This document shows, piece after piece, positions 9,684-20,324 of a DNA stretch of 64,000 nt. The stretch lies in NCBI GenBank assembly GCA_001599915.1, contig BCIG01000019.1, forward strand, positions 62,001 to 126,000, read 5' to 3'. This DNA is from Symbiotaphrina buchneri (taxonomy: Eukaryota; Ascomycota; Symbiotaphrinales; Symbiotaphrinaceae). The position numbers and the translations under genes are program-made. Below the pieces are notes generated by a model, which saw nothing but the letters and a program-made list of their open reading frames with translations, was not told the origin of the DNA and did not search any database. Within the stretch, counting starts at the first letter, position 1; every line of letters starts with the position of its first letter.

Positions 9684-11024
9684 ATGTCGTCGCTACAATG
9701 GCAAGAAACAGCACCAGGGCACTTCGAACGAGACCCCGACAAGATCGAGGCTGTCTACACCTTCGTACATGCCGGTGGTGCGCGTGTCAACAGACAGCAT
9801 TGGGCCGTCACCGTCGGGTTGAAGGTCAACTTCAAAGGCACTGGTTTCACCGGTGCTGTCAAACAAGCCTGGATACGGCTTCGCTTCGAGAACCCTTTCG
9901 TGGCAGCCTACGTAGAGGGTTACAAACGCAAGTACGATATTGCGACGCCGGAAGAGCTGAACCGTTGGCTTGCAGAGACCTTCGTGGTGGACTCGACAAC
10001 GCCTGACGCGAACACTCTCTTCCCTCAACTCAGACCAGTGAGGCGGCCCACGCTATACGTGCTCCCAGCGACTCAGGAGATTGTGTTTCGGTCCCGGCAT
10101 GACCAGAACGACGGCATCGGCAGTGTGATGTTGCTCAACAAGCTGCTGGGCTTCATGGCTTCCCCTACTTCAAGCCCACCTACCTTCGGCGACGAAGCGG
10201 CAAGGCTTTCCCCGCCCCTCGAAGTCGTGGCGCAGGTGCCGCCTCCGACGGCAGAACAAACCGCGGAGATGAACGCGATTTTCAACGACTGGTTCGCCGG
10301 CCAGCCAGCTATCGGCCTAAATTTCACGCCCACTGCGGACGTGCCCGGTGCACAACATAAGACCAGCATGACCTTCTCCAAAGAAGAAACATCACAAATC
10401 ATCACCGCAGCAAAATCTCGCGGTTTCACACCCACGCAGGTCGTACATGCGGCCGCCGCCCTCGCCACCAAGATCCACGGCGGCGCGAAGAACACCACCC
10501 GCAGCCACTACTGTTCCTTTGTGCTCATTGACATGCGCCGCCGACGTGTGCCCGTGCCCTTCAATACACCCGCGCACGCGTCATCCAATTACCACACGGG
10601 CGTCCCCATCGTCTTCACACCGAGCGACCTTCTCAGCACGGCAGCGCAGTTGAAGAACATCTACACCGACATCGTGCAAGACCCGGGTCTGCTGGCGAAA
10701 ATATCCATTGTCTGCGAGACATTGCAGGCGGTCATGGCCTCGCCCCAGCAGCCCCCCGAGCCGGCGTCGGAGATGATCTTTTCTAGTCTGGGGAACTTGG
10801 ATGAGTTGTTTGACGGGACGTCTGGAGAGCGCCGCGAAGTGACGTTGCAGGATTTCTGGCTGGGGACGGATATGTTGACACCACAGGTCGAGTGTTATTT
10901 GTGGACTTTCAGGGGTCAGATGACGGTTGAGGTGTGCTGGAATGAGGTCTTCCATACCGATAAAAGCATGCAGGCCGCGTTGGAGGAGCTCAAGCGGATC
11001 TTGTTCGAAGGACTGGAGTTGTAG
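9684..11024 (+). CDS. BAHD/condensation-like acyltransferase
   Basis: A single exon of 446 aa from the ATG at 9684. The open frame extends 36 bases further up without another ATG. The active-site motif HxxxDG is present as H139-D-Q-N-D143-G144, followed by IGS and a helix, as in BAHD acyltransferases and NRPS condensation domains. In fungi such stand-alone enzymes include the trichothecene acetyltransferases, which move acetyl from acetyl-CoA to a hydroxyl of a metabolite. The plant-type DFGWG motif is not seen, which is common in fungal members. The protein should be cytosolic, since no signal or membrane segment is visible. Its neighbours (regulator, drug-type transporter, hydrolase) suggest modification and export of a small molecule. 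The substrate is not predictable. Confidence 0.82.
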   Translation: MSSLQWQETAPGHFERDPDKIEAVYTFVHAGGARVNRQHWAVTVGLKVNFKGTGFTGAVKQAWIRLRFENPFVAAYVEGYKRKYDIATPEELNRWLAETFVVDSTTPDANTLFPQLRPVRRPTLYVLPATQEIVFRSRHDQNDGIGSVMLLNKLLGFMASPTSSPPTFGDEAARLSPPLEVVAQVPPPTAEQTAEMNAIFNDWFAGQPAIGLNFTPTADVPGAQHKTSMTFSKEETSQIITAAKSRGFTPTQVVHAAAALATKIHGGAKNTTRSHYCSFVLIDMRRRRVPVPFNTPAHASSNYHTGVPIVFTPSDLLSTAAQLKNIYTDIVQDPGLLAKISIVCETLQAVMASPQQPPEPASEMIFSSLGNLDELFDGTSGERREVTLQDFWLGTDMLTPQVECYLWTFRGQMTVEVCWNEVFHTDKSMQAALEELKRILFEGLEL

Positions 11025-11453
11025 AGGCATCAAAGTCAGCTCCGGTCATTTCCAATTCATTATTCCGTTACATCGATCATAAGAGTTCCATTGCAGGGAC
11101 CCTAACTAGGACCGAGCCATCCCAGCCTTCCAGAAGCTGAAGTGTCGCGGTCTATTTATCAGTAATCAGCGGGTAGATTCGGGCGTGCCGCTGCCGTAGT
11201 GTCCGGGGAGACGAGGGCATGCATGAAGTTACATCGCTTATAATTCAATGATAACCTCGGCCATTATATATATCACCAGACATCCTGTCTCTAGTGATGT
11301 CATTGATGAATGAACCTTGACATATGTCGATCACCCTTCCCAAAGTTGCATCGGAAAGATCGGTTCAGATCTGAGTGTTACGTTCCGCATCGTTCTAGAA
11401 ACCGCTCTAGCGCGTTCTAGCGTCGCTCCCCCANCCCTTCCCCGCCAGTCGCC
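11025..11453. other. Intergenic region upstream of the hydrolase, with one ambiguous base
   Basis: About 430 bp. It contains the ambiguous base n at 11,434, 20 bp before the hydrolase ATG, and a TTC-7bp-TTCTAGAA arrangement at 11,383-11,400 that fits a gap-type heat-shock element. No coding frame is seen. Confidence 0.5.
11383..11400. promoter_or_regulatory. Possible gap-type heat-shock element
   Basis: TTC at 11,383, then seven bases, then TTCTAGAA ending at 11,400, gives nTTCn units in the 5-bp phase with one unit skipped. It lies about 55 bp upstream of the hydrolase ATG. Such matches also arise by chance, so this is a weak call. Confidence 0.2.
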
Positions 11454-12655
11454 ATGAGCAGCGCAGCCGACCAACCGGGTTACCTCAGGTATGTGCGAAC
11501 GTCATCCATCACGCCTTCCTTGTCCATTCCATCTCCCCATCCTCAAGTCGAGTCAAAACACCAGATGCCCGCGAAACTGACCCCCCGCCGTCGCCGCTGT
11601 CCAGCCACCTTCCGCCACCTCTCCCTCCGGAAACACTCCCCGGCATGTCGCCGCCGCGCTGGTGGCTGCACTTGCAGGCGCAGCTCCTGCGCGGGCTGCT
11701 CGCGATATTGCAGCACCTCTTACAGCTGACGCGGCTCTTCCCCCGCCCGCTCAAGCCCGCCTTCACCATCCCCATCCCGAGCACACTATCGCCGCACCCC
11801 GCGCTTATAAAGCTACACTTCTACACGCCACCATCCTACCACACTTCTCCCAACTCCGCCAATAACACCGCACGCTTCCCAACAATCATCAACTTCCACG
11901 GCGGCGGCTTCACGCTCGGCCTACCCAGCGACGACGTACGGTGGGCGCGCGTCGCGCTCGACGACCTCGCCGCCGTCGTCATCAGCGTCGAGTACCGCCT
12001 CGCCCCGCGCTGGCCGTTCCCGACCGCAGTCCAGGACGGCGCCGACGCCGTGATGTACCTGCGCGCCCACGCCACTGAGCTGCGCCTGGACCCCGCGCGC
12101 ATGGCCACGAGCGGCTTCTCGGCCGGCGGGAATCTCGCCGTCACGGTGCCGCTGCTCCTGAAGGACGTCGCGCGCCAGCGCGCCCTGAAGGCCGCGGATG
12201 GACATAACGTCGTGGGCGGCGTAGCGGATCTCAAAGCCCTCGTGGCGTTCTACCCATCGCTGGATTACACGCGCTCGCGCGCCGTGCGGCGAGCAAGCAT
12301 GCCGCGGCCGGAGAAGGCGCTGCCGGGCTGGCTGACGGCGCTGTTCGACCACGCGTACATCAGCGAGCCGGGAGAGCAGCGCGCCGATCCGCTGCTGTCC
12401 CCGGGCGCGGCGCCCGATGATGTGCTGCGGGACCTGCCGAACCATTTGGTGATTGTTGCCTGCGAGTGGGATATGCTGTGTAAGGAGGCGAGCGAGTTCG
12501 CGGATAGGCTGAAGCGCTTGGGGAAGAGCGTCGTGCTGAAGGTCGTACCGGGCGTCGTCCATGCGTGGGATAAACATCCGAAGGCGAGACCGGCGCCGGA
12601 AGGTATTTACAGGGAGGCTTGCGCCGAGCTGAGAAAGGCGTTTGACGTGCAATAA
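11454..12655 (+). CDS. Alpha/beta hydrolase, hormone-sensitive lipase (HSL) type
   Basis: Two exons (11454-11488, 11548-12655) give 380 aa; the 59-bp intron has GTATGT and joins in phase. The first exon leads into a Pro-rich linker, then a hydrophobic/amphipathic N-terminal helix. The oxyanion motif HGGG begins at about residue 129. The nucleophile is in GFSAGG (Ser near 203), followed by the acid in CEWDML and the base in GVVHAW. These are the HSL/arylacetamide deacetylase signatures (Abhydrolase_3). The expected activity is hydrolysis of small esters, and deacetylation would be the chemical reverse of the neighbouring acyltransferase. A shorter start at the ATG 11645 is possible, but the upstream exon reads through cleanly. 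GC content and codon choice are very GC-rich here. Confidence 0.87.
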
Positions 12656-13155
12656 TGAAGATGTACATTAATGTATATATGGGCTTAAGAAGAGCAGGTG
12701 GTGATTGTTAACTGGGGGCAAAGAGCATAGGATATTGGAGTACGTTTACACAGAAGCCATTGCTATGTGTTCTTGCTGCATAGAGTATGACGTTAATGCC
12801 GTACAATCCGAATGAATGTCCACATTATTATTCTTCTTCTTCTTCTTCTTCTTCTTCTTCTTCTTCTTCTTCTTCTTCTTCTTCTTCTTCTTCTTCTTCT
12901 TCTTCTTCTTCTTCTTCTTCTTCTTGCCAGGAAGGGGTTCTTTATGAGTCTTGCTTTCAATCCTTGATTAGTCCCTGCATGCCTTCATTCTGCGCTGCTG
13001 CTCCACTTGGTCTGGGCGCGTAGTCTCCACGCTCTTTTCAGTTCCTCGAGGTCTCCAACGTTCCCTAATTAGATCACGGTGCATAAACCAGCAGAAAGAA
13101 CAGCCAAAAATCCAAGAGGGCAGAGACTAGAAAGGCCGAACCATCGGTGGAGCAG
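12656..13155. other. Intergenic region between convergent genes
   Basis: About 500 bp between the hydrolase stop and the stop of the RBR ligase on the other strand. It is occupied partly by the TTC microsatellite. Apart from that I see only presumed 3' UTRs. Confidence 0.6.
12831..12925. repeat. (TTC)n microsatellite
   Basis: 95 bases of uninterrupted TTC, about 32 units, preceded by attatta. It forms a polypurine/polypyrimidine tract between two convergent genes. The apparent poly-Ser reading frame through it is an artefact of the repeat. Confidence 0.98.
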
Positions 13156-15766
13156 TTAATCATAATACACCCCGGCAAACTCCACTCCAATCGAGCCATG
13201 AATCTTGTTCATATGTGTGTAGCAATGTTTTCCTTCCGTGAAAGTCTCCAGGCACTTCCAGCAGATGTGTATTTTACACCCTGGGCAGGTCATATGGTCG
13301 CAGCCATCAGTTTTCTCGATCAGTGTCCTACACTTCGGGCAATCTTTGATTCCCAGCTGTCTCTTCGCTTTGTTGAGTGCCTCATAGCCGCCGGACGCAT
13401 GGTCTTTGTGCTCGGCGCAGGTCATCCCCTTGTAGGGTGCGTGGCAGGCTGTGCATACGGGGTTCAAACAGTTCGAGCAGGTGAAGCTGCTTGGAGCCGA
13501 TGTCATCCGGTAGACCTGGTCACAGTCGGGCGTAGGACAATAGCGGTAGCTCTCTGGGCGGCGACGTATGTACGAATTGAACGATGTGTCGAGCAGATCT
13601 TCGAAGATGCTGGACGAGAGTTGGTCTTGCAGCTCATCGAGAGTAAGGACTGCCTTACACCTGCCGGGTTCTCCTTCGCAACGTATACAAAATTCCCTGT
13701 TTCCGGTGGCAGCGGAGAAGCAGAAACGCTCGAAGCACTCTGCGCAAAAAGTGTGCTTACACCGAGTGCGAACTGGACTCTCAGCTTCCGTCCAGCATAT
13801 AGCACAATCCTTCTCGGTTCCCCCGTCTTCTGACCCGTGATTATCCGATTGCTCCAGGCCTCGGACTATGGCCAAGGCAAGTCTGTACTGATCATCGGAT
13901 CCAGTGACCAGAATGCGCTTTGGAACGGAGATGATGTCGAATGTCACCACTCCCACTCCAAGAGCTGAAGAGACGGCTCTGAACACTCCTTGGTACGCCC
14001 ATTGGAACTTTTGCTCGTCTAGACTAATGACGCGAGGCGTTGACAAATTGTCTTTGAGCAATTCGACGAGCGACCTCTGGGCTTCTCTGCACTTCTCGGG
14101 TGCTCCATAAAGATGAAGGTGGGAGTGCCGTTGATTCCTCACAATGACAACACCGAGATTTCGCTCCAAATTCTTCAGTTTCTGATAAGTAGCTCCGTTG
14201 GTGCCGAAAGACGGGATCCAGAGAGCCTTGCTTTCGTGCATGACGATCTCTCCTGCTAGGATCTTCTCGAGCGTGTTCTTCGCCTGTGCAACACCCCTTG
14301 CGTCTTCCCCTTCGAGTTTCAGAGGAACATATCCTCGGTTTTGTTCGTAGGGAGTAAATAATACGTGCTCGAGCTTCCAGACAGGTCTTTCGGTCTCTAT
14401 CTGAGCTTGCACAGCCTCATAGATACGCTCCGACACATTCAATTTTGCGGAGTGGACAAGTTGTACGGACAACCTGCCAGCCTTGTTGAAGGGTAAGGGA
14501 GTCTCGTTGAGCAATGTCACAGCCTTCCTTGCATCTTCCTCCTCCACAAAACGGGCTGTCGCCTTGGCTCGCTTTCCCTGTGGTGCCGTTACATCCTCCC
14601 ACCACTCCAAAGGACCAATCTCTGTGAGCAGTGACTTGACCATGGTGCTTGCTTTCTCAAAATCCACGTAGTAATTCGGACGGCCCAGCTCGACATGACG
14701 CGGTCGGACGGCAGCAGGAATTTGAAGAACGATATCCGCCTCGGTTGCTGCGGGAGGGACGCCAGTAAGCATCACACTCCAAGCTAGGGGATTGTGATCG
14801 CCTCCGCCTCTCCCGCCGACTCTTCCGCGGCCTCTTCCGCCACTCCACTTAGGACTGCTGGTATTTACTTGTTGACCGAGAACTTTATATGCAGCAGCAT
14901 TGAATTTATCACTAACATTCTGCGCAATTCCCTCGTTTCCGAAATTCATCCACACTGTCCGGGAAGGCCTATGCCATGAACAGTGGACCTTCTTAGAGTC
15001 TACTCTTCTGAGACTCGACCCTTGCGGCATGGGAGCATTAACGGGGGCGACAATGACCTGATGCCCCGCTTCGTTGCTCGAAGCTTCGGCGTCAAATTCG
15101 GCGCAGATATGTTTTGCGAACAATGGGTCTTCCACGCGGATATTTGCACTGCAGTGGGCCGGATCGCCTTGAATTAGCATTCGCACACTCTCAATTGGAA
15201 CGGTAAAGCCCTTCCGAGAGAGCATGGCAGCGACAGATGTAGGGGAGCTCTTGAGCGGGAGCATGCTAAGATGAACAGCGGAGAAATCTGATGGAAACGA
15301 GATCTTGATCACTTGGGCTCCGTCCCCAAAATGGGCAACACTACCGCCAAATTGACGGATCCAGTCGTCGGGCCTTGCCTCTTGCTAGAGTCACAATTGC
15401 ACAGTCAGCCATATAAACAGCGTTGAGTGTAAATCATGAAAAACGCCACAATCTTACTTGTATCTCCGGGAAGTTTGGTTCGGCTGGGTTGGCGTCAATA
15501 TGTGCATACGGACAACGATCCCCATTGCGACATTCACCGCGAGGATAAAACTGGCAAGGCACCCGCGACCTGGTGTCTGGCCTGGGGCAGATCACGTCTG
15601 AAGTGTTAATACGCCCCTTCCCAGGCGAGATGGCGTGAGAAAAGCGGCAATTTGGGCCTCCCTTACATGTGCCTCGAGCATAGAATCGACAAGGAATCTG
15701 CGGCACAGTTGGCGCAAACTCTTGGGCAATCGGCGCCAAGCTGGGACGGAAGCTCAATGTTTGCAT
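13156..15766 (-). CDS. CCCH zinc-finger and RBR (RING-IBR-RING) E3 ubiquitin ligase
   Basis: Two exons (15766-15458, 15384-13156) give 845 aa. Near the N-terminus are two CCCH fingers of the C-x7-C-x5-C-x3-H type (CRFYARGTC...CRFSH and CQFYPRGEC...CPYAH), usual for RNA binding. The middle, about residues 110-600, has stretches resembling RRM- and KH-like folds (for example NPLAWSVMLTGVP), which is an inference. The C-terminus has RING1 (CAICWTEAE...CKHTFCAEC), an IBR (YRYCPTPDCDQVY...) and RING2 (CPKCRTLIEKTDGCDHMTC). The cysteine in DGCDHM aligns with the catalytic Cys of Parkin/Ariadne-type RBR ligases, which form a thioester with ubiquitin. Protein-RNA surveillance is a plausible setting, not shown. 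Confidence 0.88.
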
Positions 15767-16618
15767 GTTGATGTATTTGTTGGAATAAAGGTCTAGAAGC
15801 TCGTTAAAGGTTCGCTGAGGTGTGCAAGAATGATGGAATGAATCAAGTGGGAAGGTGGCAGATGAAAGAGGACGGTGTCATGTGCACTCGAAAAGTGAGG
15901 GGGCTGCCAGCAAACAGACCAGGGTTGCGAAGGCAGGCAGGGCCCGGCACATGTAGCATGTCTTGTAAGGTACATCTGGTGGAAGAGTCTGAAACGCCAC
16001 AGGCCCGGTACAAGAATGCTGCAGGATACACTCGGTATAAGTACACAAGCAGTACCTTGACTCAGCTGAATCAACTGCAGATACCATGGCTGATTGGGAC
16101 AGCACCGATTGGATGGCTCGAGTCTACGAATGTAGTCGGAGCAATTCTGATCGTAGTATTCATTGGTATAGCAAATGGAGATAAGGTGCTCCACTACCCA
16201 TACCATTCTATTGGCCCGCGTGCTTCTCTCATTCCGGCGTAATCTCTCTCTCCTGGCTGCACCTTGATTGAGTGTCCCGCTGTCCCTGCCTCTGTCAGGC
16301 TCTGTCTACCTTAGCCTTCATCCCCAGTGGCCAGCCTGCGCAGGGCATTTCGGAACATCTTTTACTCGGGCCGAGTTAGACCCGATCCATGAATCAGTTC
16401 CCAGTTCGTCTTGTGACTGTGCTCTCCACCATGTTCGCCCTACACGGCAGTTTCCCAGTTCTAGTGTAGCAGCCAGTCTGGGGTGCAAAAGGCAGGACCA
16501 TTTTACCCAGGACCTTTCCTGTCATGTAGCCCGATGCAAGCAGCGAGCGTCAACGGTGGCTGGTCTGTCGACACCATCTGTCGTAATGTGATTTCTTGTG
16601 AAGGCCATGCACAACGCC
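15767..16618. other. Intergenic region upstream of the RBR ligase gene
   Basis: About 850 bp between the RBR start and the stop of the next gene on the same strand. It must carry the RBR promoter. Open frames here are short and have no recognisable protein features. Confidence 0.55.
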
Positions 16619-18282
16619 TCAACCCAGGCTCTGAAACATCAGCCTAAAATACGCATCACCGCCATCCATCTCTTTAATCCTCGAGGACTCAGGCACGTCC
16701 GCCGCGCAGGTGACATTCCCCAAATCCTTCTCCTCAATATGAATGACCTGCTGCGCCGTGCGGGCGCAAGTCTGGCTCTCCCAGGCGCCCTCACGCCGCC
16801 GCATCGAACTCAGCAGAGCCACAGCCTCGCGCCGCAAGGCCGGTTCGCGGCATTTGGTGCCGACAAAGTACAGAGGTGCTATGACGCCCAACTCTAGACA
16901 TAGTGTGGGTTCTTGAGAGGAGGAGCCCGTGTCAAGCGTACCCACGATGCGGCGCGAGAGCGAGACAATGCTGTGGAACTCGGTTAAGAGGTTATCGTAT
17001 GCCATTTCTGAGTCGTGGGGAATGATCTCGAGGCAGATGGAGGCGGTGACGTAGTGTAGCTGCAGGAGTGCCGCAGTGTGCAGTTCATTGCCTTCTAGCG
17101 ACTCGCCTCTGACACATAGGAAATTTTGGAAGCCCTGCCAAAGCTGCTGAAACCTCTGCTTGAGGGCAGCCTTCTTTTCAACGACAGAGAGATCGGTGTC
17201 CTCGGGAGGCTGGTGGTACATAGGGATGGAAAGGGCAGCGGTATAATTAGCCTCATTAAGTCCCATACTCGCTTGGAGAAGACGGAGCATGCTAATCGTC
17301 AAGTCGACGAGTTGTTTCCGTACGTCTTCAAGGTTCGTGAACGTGCTCTGTGGAGGGCTTGGTTCATCCAGCGGTAGTGACAATGTGAGATGCCGTCTAT
17401 CCTTTTCCAAGCAACCTGACATCTGTACGCATAGACGAGCAAGCATCTCCGACAAAGGCGCCTGAACATTCCGCAGATGGGATACTGGCAGCATGTCCAC
17501 ATCGTTAGGACGACGGGAGCTTCCTACCCAAGTACTTGCAATCTTCACCCCGTTGTGGAGGTGTACCAATGCTGTCTGTAGGTCTCCCTTGAATGTGTCG
17601 AATGAGAAGAGCAAGATGCCGGTAACCAAAGCCAACTGCGTATTATCCTGCTCCGGTGTTGAGATGCGTCTATACAAATGGCCAACTGCTTTCTGATAAT
17701 GCAACAGGGCGTACTCATTCCACGATCCATTCGTGCCCATCAAGCTGTCCTGGTTATGATGCGACTCATGGAATGAGCCTAGAGCAATCATGGCATGTCG
17801 CACAGCAACCTCAGATTGACTGGCCTGAGGTACAAGGTACCGCCAGAACCGCGTATCAGACGTCTTTGAGAGCTCCGGTGCCGTGCGAAGGCAGAAGAAC
17901 TCAAAGAATCGGCGCTCTCTGTCATCCTGCCAGGCTGAAGCAGGCAGAAGTGCTAATTGAGGAGGTGGCGATGAGGCGACCAGGGCCGTTGACGGGCTTC
18001 CAGAAGGACTCCTGCTGGACCTGCTCTTCCTCGGTTCCACGGGAGCGTATCCGTCGCATTTCCGGCCGGTACTGGTGCAACGGTGGCATGATGGTTTCTG
18101 TTCATCGCATTTCACCTTTCGGATCCTGAGATGCAGACAGAGTCAGTTCAAGCTCTGGATTCTACCTGCTTGAAGGATAGTCACATCGTACAAGGGATGA
18201 CTAACCGACAGGTAATGCACCCAGTCTTGACCTTCTTACGAGCCACGCGTGGCTTCGCTTCTGGAGTGGCTTCACTAGCCAT
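16619..18282 (-). CDS. Zn2Cys6 fungal transcription factor
   Basis: Two exons (18282-18206, 18125-16619) give 527 aa; the 80-bp intron splits the zinc cluster as in many fungal regulators. The cluster is C22-x2-C25-x6-C32-x6-C39-x2-C42-x6-C49 with the basic RIRKVK between. A Ser/Arg-rich linker follows, then a region starting RFFEFFCLRTAPELS that matches the fungal_trans_2 (DUF3468-type) middle domain. It should act in the nucleus. An in-frame ATG lies further up at 18426, but the sequence between is hydrophobic and unlike regulator N-termini, so the start at 18282 (MASEATPEAK) is preferred. Target genes are unknown; no biosynthetic cluster lies beside it. Confidence 0.87.
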
Positions 18283-19352
18283 ATGCGCAGACCAAAAAAT
18301 GAGCCTCCATGGAGATGACGAAGAATGAATCGCGAAGAATAAGTGGATGGTTCGGAAAAGAGAACGTGGACATCTATCATTTGCTGCTGACGACGCTGTA
18401 GTGACTGCCTGGCCTGGGCAGCTCATGTCCAACGGTGTTTTCTTATTCGTCGGCTCGGAAGATTAGCTTATGTAATTGTGTGGCTGTGTCTCGTATCGGA
18501 GAGAGCCAACTCAACCTAAGTCTTTTGAATGTTCAAGCTTGGCCCTCTTTTTATGCTGTTTCAACTATCATGTTGGGAACCTGAGGGTTTTCGGTGAATG
18601 ATCATCACAATCGCAGCAGTTTGCAGCCAGATTCTATTTAGGAGAGCAGTTCTGAAGGTCCTCGAAATTGAGCCATGTCCAAAGAAAGAATGATCTCCCT
18701 GATTGAGATTCCATGTTGATGACGCTGACCGTCTGACGAGCGAGTATATTGTTGGATAACAATCAAAATAAGCCAGATCCCCTCTCAATCTTGAGACTTC
18801 GCGTTATGCTCGCATTCTAAACTACGAGACGGCAATCTGGATTATTCGATTACTTTTCACCTTTTTCAACTGAGAGAATCAACTCTTGCAGCTCATGATT
18901 CATTCTATCCATACAAAACGTGCGCCCCTTGTCGCAAATAATAATCACAATGTATTGCGCAATACATCAGCTATCTATCCATCCACATCAATCGCAGTTT
19001 CAGCATCGTGGACTTTAGACACAAGTCCATCCCGATGAGACGAGAATATATCTTTGACACGGTAACAATGACCTTCCCCTTACGACTACTTACCGAAGGA
19101 GTGGGCCCGATTTGGCAGATCTGCACCATCTCCAGCAAGATCTAGATGACTCACGTCGCCTCCATAACTTCTCCAAACAACAAAAGGAGCCAGAATCAAC
19201 CTCAGAAAAACCACATTCCCCACCTTCCATAAGCTACACCGAGGTGAGAAGAGAAGAAGGCAAATCAGCTCCTCCACAATTCAATCATTCAAAAATCTTC
19301 TGTTCCCCCTCCCACCTCAATCCCCCTCCTCCAGCCTCAAAAACCCTCCAGC
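18283..19352. other. Divergent intergenic region
   Basis: About 1.07 kb between the Zn2Cys6 regulator and the GNAT gene, transcribed away from each other. The middle (18,780-19,000) is AT-rich and includes a small palindrome tgtattgcgcaatacatc near 18,951-18,967. No gene is seen. Confidence 0.5.
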
Positions 19353-20324
19353 ATGTCCTCCACCTCTCCCTCACAACCGCCCTGCACCCTCCACTTCCTC
19401 CCGCCCTCCTCCAGCCTCCTCGAAGCAGCACTTCCTTCAATCGCACGGATCAACTACGCCGTGATATCGCAAGACCCAGAGCACGCGCACGAGCTAGCAC
19501 ACACCTCCGAGACGGACTTTATCGCGGGCGCCACGCCCGCCCTGCGCGCGCAGTGTTGCAGCCCCGAAGATGCTGAGCGGTGGCGGGTTTGGGTCGCTGT
19601 TGCGGGTTCATCTGCCTCTTCGTCTTCCTCTGATTCAGAAATTGCCTCTACCTCTGAAACTACCTCTGACTTGGATCCTACCTCTGGCTCTGCGCCATTT
19701 CCCAGCTCTCTTCCCAGCACCAGCCCAACGCAGCAGCAGGATGAGAAACCCGCAGAGTCACCAACGACGCCAGGCACAATAATCGGCTACATCGTCCTGC
19801 GCACCCCTTCGCCGCCTACATCCCTCAGCAGCGCCGAACTCGAAGCCCGCGCCGCCGCCGAGCTCGAAGAAGAGATCGCACGCCTGCCCGCGGGGCTCGA
19901 TCGCGGTGTCTTTCGCGCGCTGAAGACCCAGGATAGGGAGCTGACGAGGAAGTTTCTCAGCTCCTCTACTAACTCTAAAACCACCACCTCCTCCTCCCCA
20001 TCCACCTCCAAAGACAGCGACGAGGAAGAAGACGCCCACTGGGAGTCCCACTACTACGAACTCACCGCGCTGGGCGTGCTTCCCTCCTATCAACGGCGCG
20101 GGGTGGGGTCCTCACTCGTCCGGCACGCTCTTCGCTCTCCTGAGATTGCGCAGGCAATTCACAGCAGGCAGGTGAAAGGTGTGTTTCTCGTCGCAAGCCC
20201 CGCGGGGGACAGGACGTATAAGAACGCGGGATTCGTCGAGGTCGGGCGCAGGCCGAAGGCAAAGGAGGGAGAGGCGCAGCATACCCATACGTGGTTTGTT
20301 TGGCGTGGTGGGAATTCTAGGTAG
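19353..20324 (+). CDS. GNAT family N-acetyltransferase
   Basis: A single exon of 323 aa. The acetyl-CoA-binding motif A is clear near residues 235-255 (LTALGVLPSYQRRGVGSSLV, with the Q-R-R-G-V-G loop), followed by a helix and the FLVASPAG...YKNAGFVEVG segment typical of motif B. The region at about 85-145 is a Ser/Thr/Asp-rich low-complexity insert, and another (SSSTNSKTTTSSSPSTS) sits near 205-225; both are probably disordered loops. GNATs of this kind in fungi acetylate small molecules or peptides, and the substrate is not deducible. The ATG at 19353 is the first in frame. Confidence 0.82.
   Translation: MSSTSPSQPPCTLHFLPPSSSLLEAALPSIARINYAVISQDPEHAHELAHTSETDFIAGATPALRAQCCSPEDAERWRVWVAVAGSSASSSSSDSEIASTSETTSDLDPTSGSAPFPSSLPSTSPTQQQDEKPAESPTTPGTIIGYIVLRTPSPPTSLSSAELEARAAAELEEEIARLPAGLDRGVFRALKTQDRELTRKFLSSSTNSKTTTSSSPSTSKDSDEEEDAHWESHYYELTALGVLPSYQRRGVGSSLVRHALRSPEIAQAIHSRQVKGVFLVASPAGDRTYKNAGFVEVGRRPKAKEGEAQHTHTWFVWRGGNSR

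Noticed and set aside
11645-12655. HSL hydrolase starting at the ATG 11645
   Set aside because: A short first exon from 11454 with a clean GTATGT intron reads in phase into the same frame and gives the usual longer N-terminus. The short form remains possible.
12787-13023. Frame with a long poly-Ser run
   Set aside because: It is only the TTC microsatellite read as codons; the flanks are not protein-like and no family matches.
18181-18432. Upstream start at 18426 for the second Zn2Cys6 regulator
   Set aside because: The added residues are hydrophobic and unlike regulator N-termini; 18282 gives the usual short lead to the zinc cluster.
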